Shown here one piece after another: positions 58,946 through 64,000 of a stretch of 64,000 bases of DNA. Position numbers and translations under genes: made by a program. Under the pieces are notes generated by a model that made no database searches, was not told where the DNA came from, and saw only the letters and a program-made list of their open reading frames with translations. Source of the DNA: Oxytricha trifallax (Eukaryota > Ciliophora > Spirotrichea > Sporadotrichida > Oxytrichidae); assembly GCA_000711775.1 (NCBI GenBank), contig ARYC01001542.1, positions 22,492 to 86,491 on the forward strand. The letters are read 5' to 3'. Numbering within the stretch: the first letter of the stretch is position 1; the number at the start of each line of letters is the position of its first letter.

Positions 58946-59638
58946 ATGGGCTCTCGATTGAGGTACTATTCAGCTAAAGTTCATTCTCAAAAAGGTCCAA
59001 TTCGCTTGCAATAAGGCATGTGCAAAAATCACCATCAGAAAATCCCGATGTGAAAAGTTCCCAAAATTTGCTAATACGACCAGCCTGAACGAGCATCGAG
59101 GAGCTACCTGGGTATAGCGACCAAGATACTGGAGTTGAAAGCTGGACTTGACAAACAGAAGGTGCTGCCATTTACAAGTGATTACTTCAGAGGAATCGAT
59201 GAGGAATACCACAAAGAAGTAGAAATAGCTCTCACCTGGGCCTGCTTGGAGGCAAAGTCTGTGCGCAAGTGTTTGTTTGAGTAGGAGTTCTAGAAGAGTC
59301 TGGAGAGAGACCTAACCAAGCAGGGCGTCAAGTATACTTAAAACGATGTCTAGAGGAAGGTGGGAGAGCTCATGAATAAGAGAAAAGAAAACGTTCTGAA
59401 GAGATTCACTAAGGACCTGGCCATGCTCATGCAGAGCTCCTCCCACCACCCCACTCAGTTCCTGCAGAGATTCAAGGCAGCCCTCACCTAGGACACCGTG
59501 GATTCGTTGATGAAGGAAGCATCGAAATTCAGACCAAAGGATGGAGAATGCGAAGAGATCAAGGACCTGGACTGGGAGAGGCAAAAGCAGCTCAAGACTT
59601 TGAGAGAGATTGAGGAATTTGTGAAGAGAAATAAATGA
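58946..59638 (+). CDS. Coding segment, C-terminal part of an unknown gene
   Basis: ATG 58946 (MGSRLRYYSAK...) in a frame that, apart from TGA 59051-59053, is open to TGA 59636-59638. From about 59060 on it is very convincing: CQYDQPERASRSYLGIATK, VLPFTSDYFRGIDEEYHKE, then a long charged helical region (ERDLTKQGVKYTQNDVQRK, EIKDLDWERQKQLK). TAA/TAG inside encode Gln. G/C-rich third positions. Sequence turns AT-rich right after the stop, as at a gene's 3' end. Family not recognised. Confidence 0.6.
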
Positions 59639-60196
59639 TATTAAGTGAAGAGTAATTGTATTTTGACTAATTTCTATCGTCTACAAAAAATTGGAAATAA
59701 CAGTTTTGTTGTTTTATATATTAGAGAATAACTATAATTATCAAAATAATTTAAAATTATTTGAGAATTAATTCATTTTAATTATCAATAAATAGTAATT
59801 TTAAATAAATTTTATTATAATAATTTATAATTAAAAACATATAAAATTAAAAGCTTTTAAGGATATATAATCAGCATAAAAAGTTATAGAAGATCTTACC
59901 AAATTGAATTCTCAGCATGAATAAATACTACTATGCTTTTCAGAATTGAACGAAAAGATTAATATTAAACAATTAAAATAATAATCATAAATAATAAATG
60001 AAATTTACTCATTGTATCTAATATTTTAATTAATCAAAATTTACAATATCATTTTGATTTATAATTAATAAAAGAATTATAGTTTAATTGTAATTTAAGC
60101 TAATTTATCCCATAAATATGTAAATTATTACAAACCTAAGAAATAGTAGGTAAATAATTTTTCAGCCTAGAAAAAGAATATATTAAATTATTTCTA
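59639..60196. other. AT-rich spacer
   Basis: Nothing recognised. Confidence 0.4.
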
Positions 60197-61534
60197 TTGA
60201 ACCAAAATTGAATTATAAAACCTGAAAATAAATATTATCATTCATTATTTAAATATATAACAGATATGAGTATGGAATTATTTATTAATTTAAATTTGTT
60301 TTTAATATGTGCTTTATAATTTTAATTATATATATTTTTTTTAAATAAATAAGTATAATATTGATAAAATACATAATATTAGGAAATTAGTCTAATAAAA
60401 ATATACTTAATATTCTTATAGTAATCATAACTGCCAATTATATCAGTGAATATTTGTATTAAGGTTAGTATTAAACTGATTGTACAATAAACATTGTACA
60501 GTTTAAAATTTTTAGTTTTAAAAATATTATAGCGTACCTAAAATTGTGCATTTTACAGTTTAGGTAATTAAAGATTTTGATTAATTTTACAGTTCTAAAT
60601 AAATTGCTTATTAGAGTAATTAATGTTTTTTTTTTAGTTACTAATAAATGCGGAGATCATTCACTGTTTAGCTCCTCAAATTATACTTTTTAGTCATGTT
60701 ATTAATCTTGAAATTGTTGCTCTTTACAAATTTGTGTTACTAGATCTGTTTCTCTGTCCTACAACATCTGCGATTCCCCGTCAATTATCAAATGCTACTA
60801 GAATTATAATGCCAGCTTATCCTTGCTAAACTGGAACTTCTCTTCTGCTCACAACATCTCAGGTGTATTTTCTCCTTATAACATTCGTGTCTCAAATGAC
60901 TATCTGTCGAGATCACTCATTAAGTGCAAGGTAGAATTCTAAAAAAAAAAATCCCTTGCACTATCAGAATATCACAACCGGCGTTTTATAATTTAGATTT
61001 TTGTATTACTCTTCCCTTTCACAGAATTGCTTGAGGTCATGTAGCTTTTCACTATCGTAGATAATATCTCTCTTGCTTTCATTTTTTTAATTATTTTTTT
61101 AATTCATCGAATAAGCAAAGTATTTAAAACTGTGCAACTACTCAATTAAAGACTTTAATTACTAAAACTGTAAAATGCACCATTTTTTGGTACGCTTTAA
61201 TATTTTTAAAAACTAGAAAAAACATTAAATTGTACAATCAGATTAATTCTTATATAAAAACAATTATTCGCTGATCAAATAGCTAGCAATTAAGATTACT
61301 ATAAGAAAATTATTATTACTCTAATTTTCCTGATATTATGTATTTTATCAATATTATGCTTATTTATAAAAAATATATATAATTAAAATTATAATGCATA
61401 TATTAAAATATAATTTCTTATTTTTTTACAAATATTATTTAAATCATTTAATAACTCAACACTCATATCTATTATTTATTCATATAATCATTGATAATAT
61501 TTATTTTCAAATTTAAAAATTCAATCTTGGTTTA
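60197..61534. mobile_element. Large imperfect foldback (1.34 kb) with a coding-like centre
   Basis: Arms of about 440 bp pair imperfectly (left from 60197 TTGAACCAA..., right to 61534 ...TTGGTTTAA). Examples of matching blocks are GATTGTACAAT / ATTGTACAATC and TGATAAAATACATAATA / TATTATGTATTTTATCA. Arm divergence is higher than in the other foldbacks, so it is older. The centre (about 60650-61080) is less AT-rich and carries the frame listed next. Confidence 0.65.
60712..61080 (+). CDS. Coding-like centre of the 60.2-61.5 kb foldback
   Basis: Open after TGA 60709 on the plus strand; motifs LQICVTRSVSLSYNICDSPS and LLNWNFSSAHNISGVFSPYN, followed by a GTGCAAGG...CCTTGCAC hairpin around 60925-60960. 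Several Cys and Asn-X-Ser/Thr sites suggest a secreted or surface protein. No start codon belongs to it. The frame remains open beyond into the right arm, where it is no longer protein-like. Confidence 0.4.
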
Positions 61535-62341
61535 ACAGGAATATGAATAGCCATTTACAAACTAATAAATTTTTGTTAAATATATTGAATAAACATCTGA
61601 TTAAAATTTGAATTTACCATAGAATGTTTTTAATTTATAATTATTTTCATATCCTCCAATAATTTAGAAAAATCAAATTCAAATCAGATATAGAACAGAC
61701 TTTCTACTAATTAATCTACAAATCTTAACCAAACACTATAGGGAGACAGACAATCTTTCAATGGATTACAAACAACTTCTATGATTAATTAAGAGAATAA
61801 ACCAATGAGATAATAAATTTAAAATAATTTTATTAATTTATTTAATCAATTAAAAAACATAATAAATATATATATTTTGATTAAATTAAAGTTAATAAAA
61901 TAAATGCTTATTAATTATCTTTAATCAATAGTAGAAATTAAAAGAAATTTAGAATTAAAATTTCAATACATTTATTGTAATTACATGATTAGAGTAACAG
62001 TTCTTTTGTCTAATATTTAAATTAAAACAAGTACTATAATAATATTAAATAAATGGATAAATCTTCTTATTGATATTCATAAATGTTTTTATATTATTTT
62101 TTTAAAAAAAAATATCTGATGTTTTGAATCTCATAATATAATAACTTAGTGAATCGCTTAAGGCAAGGGAAATTAAAAAAAGAGGTCAAAATTTAATTTG
62201 AGATCTCTAAAATACAATAATCAGTATAAATTATTGCTAATATGTGTATAATAAATAGGGGCCATAAATTATTAAAAGATGGCATTAGGTTTTTTAGAAG
62301 TATTTTCCTACCCTACTTTTTTTATTGGAACTCCCGATTAC
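61535..62341. other. AT-rich spacer
   Basis: Nothing recognised. Confidence 0.4.
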
Positions 62342-62344
62342 ATT

Positions 62345-62413
62345 AAAAACCCCAAAACCCCTTAGTGAGGTTTATAAGTGCTTTGATTTGTAGGGTATAG
62401 TTGGGGTCTTATT
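62345..62413 (+). mobile_element. Left end of a type I TBE, interrupted by TBE-F
   Basis: 69 bp matching the type I terminus (first C changed to A, then AAAACCCCAAAACCCC... to GGGGTCTTATT), preceded by ATT. At its ATT (62411-62413) a type II element begins. The remainder of this type I element is expected to the right of TBE-F beyond the window. Confidence 0.85.
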
Positions 62414-62491
62414 CAAAACCCCAAAACCCTTAATGAGGTTTATAAGTGCTTTGATTTGTAGGAATTTGTTAGGGGTTGGGTTATTAATTAA

Positions 62492-63546
62492 ATGCGAGAC
62501 TAAAATAGCAAGCTTTGGGGTCTATTTATGATGAAGAGTATATAGATTTAGTGTTTAAACTGCGTTATGGAATGTATAGTGAATAACTCAAACCAGTACT
62601 GAACTATAAGTCTATTGCACTGTTCTTAAAGCGTGTCCATCAACTGTTCGCTCTAACTGCTTGAAAGCTGTATAATTAAAGCAATAATAGCTGAATTCTT
62701 AGCCTAAGAGGAAGTCAAAGTTTCTATAGAAGCATATTGACTATCTTATTATGAAAAAACTGTGAAGTATTGGGCTCACTTCTCTCTCGACTAACGAGCT
62801 ATTATGTTTCACAGCCAGTTCCCTGAGTTGAAGATCTCTGCATAATCTGTTGCAAACATTTATAAACGAAACGGTATATCTTATAAAGGTGTAAATCGTA
62901 TCAAGAGAGTAATTGATTTCACTCTGTCATTTTACAACAACAACTTAAAGTATATTTATAATTAAATGCAGAGAGCCTAATAGAATAATATTAAGTTTAT
63001 TATGCTGACGAGGCTGTGTTTACCTTCAACACTTTCATCTAGAAGTCTTGGTATAAGAGGCATAGTAATATAGAAGTATATGACTAGAAAGTCAATTTAT
63101 AAACAATGGCAATTCTTGGAGGTATTAGCAAGGATGCTGGTTTAGAAACTTATGTTATTCATCCTCGCTCTATTAAGACAGAGCAGTATATTAAGTTCTT
63201 AGAGCAGCTGAGAGAGAAGTACCCTGGATAAGAGATTATATTATTCGTTGATAATCTTTCAGTTCATAAAACAAAATATACAAGGAAGAGTTACGAACAA
63301 CTTAGAATAACGCCAGTGTTCAACGTACCTTACAGTCCATAGTTTAATGGAACTGAGTTCTACTGGGGTATATTAAAAGGTCATTACAAGAAACTGCTTC
63401 TATACCACTTGATGCATGACCTACCTATCGATACAGTAGATTTTATTCAAAGCTCACCGAAGAGAGTAGATAATTAATTGGCATAAAAGTGTGCTAAAGA
63501 AGGGAGAGTGAATGTATATAAATAAGTTTTGTAGTTAAGTTAATGA
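62492..63546 (+). pseudogene. Transposase of TBE-F, frameshifted
   Basis: ATG 62492 to TGA 63544. It has the 21 codons missing in TBE-E (including MAILGGISKDAG). A 1-nt loss near 62512 affects the N-terminus and a 1-nt loss near 63000 shifts the frame at the first catalytic motif. LFVDNLSVH and a GTEFYW variant follow. It does not carry the codon-71 TGA of type I. Confidence 0.8.
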
Positions 63547-63555
63547 ATATATAAG

Positions 63556-64000
63556 TCACATTTAAAATTCTTTAGATGGAGCTGGCTTCTCTTTCTTTTC
63601 TTCTATTTCTTGCTTCCCTCCTCCTAAGTTTCCTCTCTTGCTGCCAGCTCCTGCATCTATGTTCATTGACTCTGGAGGCTAAATATTTGAATAAAGTCTC
63701 TTGCTAACTTCATACTTTGTCTGCGACTTTCGCTCTCTGTGAAGCTTGCTCTATTCCTTCATCAAGAAGATGCCAGTACCAGATTTTTCTAAAGAGTTAA
63801 GCTATAAATCTTATTTGAAATATAAGGGTGCTTCTGCAGCTCTGATAGCCGGCTCTCACTTATCTTGATCCCTTGTTTGTCCTTATCTTCTGAAGAGATG
63901 CTGTACCTTTTCTTATGAGATTCTTGAATAATTTCTTTCAAGTAATCACCTTTGATTGTTGCAAGTATGCCAAAGAAATAGTTTCTTTCAGGTAGTTATT
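63556..64000 (-). pseudogene. 22 kDa gene of TBE-F, partial, intron 2 donor lost
   Basis: The 3' half is in the window, ending at TGA 63556-63558. At the conserved 26-nt intron (63789-63814) the donor GTAAG is ATAAG (base change at 63814), so normal splicing is not expected. The rest resembles TBE-E closely. The start lies beyond the window. Confidence 0.75.

Larger units (their letters stand above)
62414..64000 (+). mobile_element. TBE-F, type II TBE, left part (runs off the window)
   Basis: Starts CAAAACCCCAAAACCC within the type I end, with ATT as the target triplet. Contains the transposase and the 3' half of the antisense 22 kDa gene before the window ends. Confidence 0.93.

Noticed and set aside
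58970-59584. Minus-strand frames in the GC-rich block (58970-59212 and 59312-59584)
   Set aside because: The plus-strand frame here has Gln codons, a charged helical protein and a proper TGA end; the minus frames look like antisense shadows.
1-64000. CRISPR array, bacterial operons, rRNA or tRNA genes
   Set aside because: No regularly spaced repeats, ribosome binding sites, cloverleaf folds or rRNA motifs were seen; the code and introns are those of a ciliate.

Overview
The window looks like germline (micronuclear) DNA of a hypotrich ciliate close to Oxytricha/Sterkiella. Three things point to this. (1) In every convincing gene, TAA and TAG fall at positions occupied by Gln in sister copies and only TGA ends the frame. 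(2) There are several ~4.0-4.1 kb elements with C4A4C4-type (telomere-like) inverted ends and 3-bp ANT target duplications, each carrying a DD34E transposase, a '22 kDa' gene and a C2H2 zinc-finger/kinase gene: the layout of the TBE transposons of Oxytricha. (3) The rest is very AT-rich spacer filled with palindromes, inverted-repeat elements and short gene-like islands, as expected of germline-limited DNA and macronuclear-destined segments. With TGA as the only stop, long open frames arise easily by chance in this AT-rich DNA, so spacer coding calls are deliberately low-confidence.

Layout: 1-8.6 kb, a relic TBE-like zinc-finger/kinase ORF split by complete element TBE-A (1886-6001) and by a ~2 kb block holding a retroposon-like 3' end and a foldback element with an exon-like Cys-rich segment. 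8.8-20 kb, a foldback element with a ~240-codon frame, two long palindromes, a C4A4-ended MITE, several coding-like islands and another palindrome. 20.1-24.1 kb, TBE-B (reversed, decayed). 24.1-28.3 kb, featureless AT-rich DNA. 28.3-32.4 kb, TBE-C (decayed). 32.4-41.2 kb, gene relics, a 61-bp retroposon-like insert with a 15-bp duplication, and a 2.5-kb element with inverted ends containing one palindrome and abutting another. 41.2-45.3 kb, TBE-D, the best preserved copy. 45.3-47.3 kb, a diverged direct repeat flanking a large foldback. 47.3-51.1 kb, AT-rich DNA and a palindrome. 51.1-55.1 kb, TBE-E. 55-62.3 kb, AT-rich DNA, a GC-richer coding block (57.87-59.64 kb) and a 1.3-kb foldback. 62.3-64 kb, TBE-F, inserted inside the end of another TBE and cut by the window edge.

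Two TBE subfamilies are present, called here type I (A, C, D and the 62345 end fragment) and type II (B, E, F). In both, the transposase and the zinc-finger/kinase gene run the same way near the two ends while the 22 kDa gene is antisense between them, sharing a divergent intergenic region of iterated GTAC motifs with the kinase gene. The 22 kDa gene carries two micro-introns (about 36 and 26 nt) at identical sites in both subfamilies. All three type I transposases share an in-frame TGA at codon 71, inside a possible 48-nt intron. These intron and TGA observations, the nested insertions, and the foldback elements with gene-like cargo are the most notable signals.
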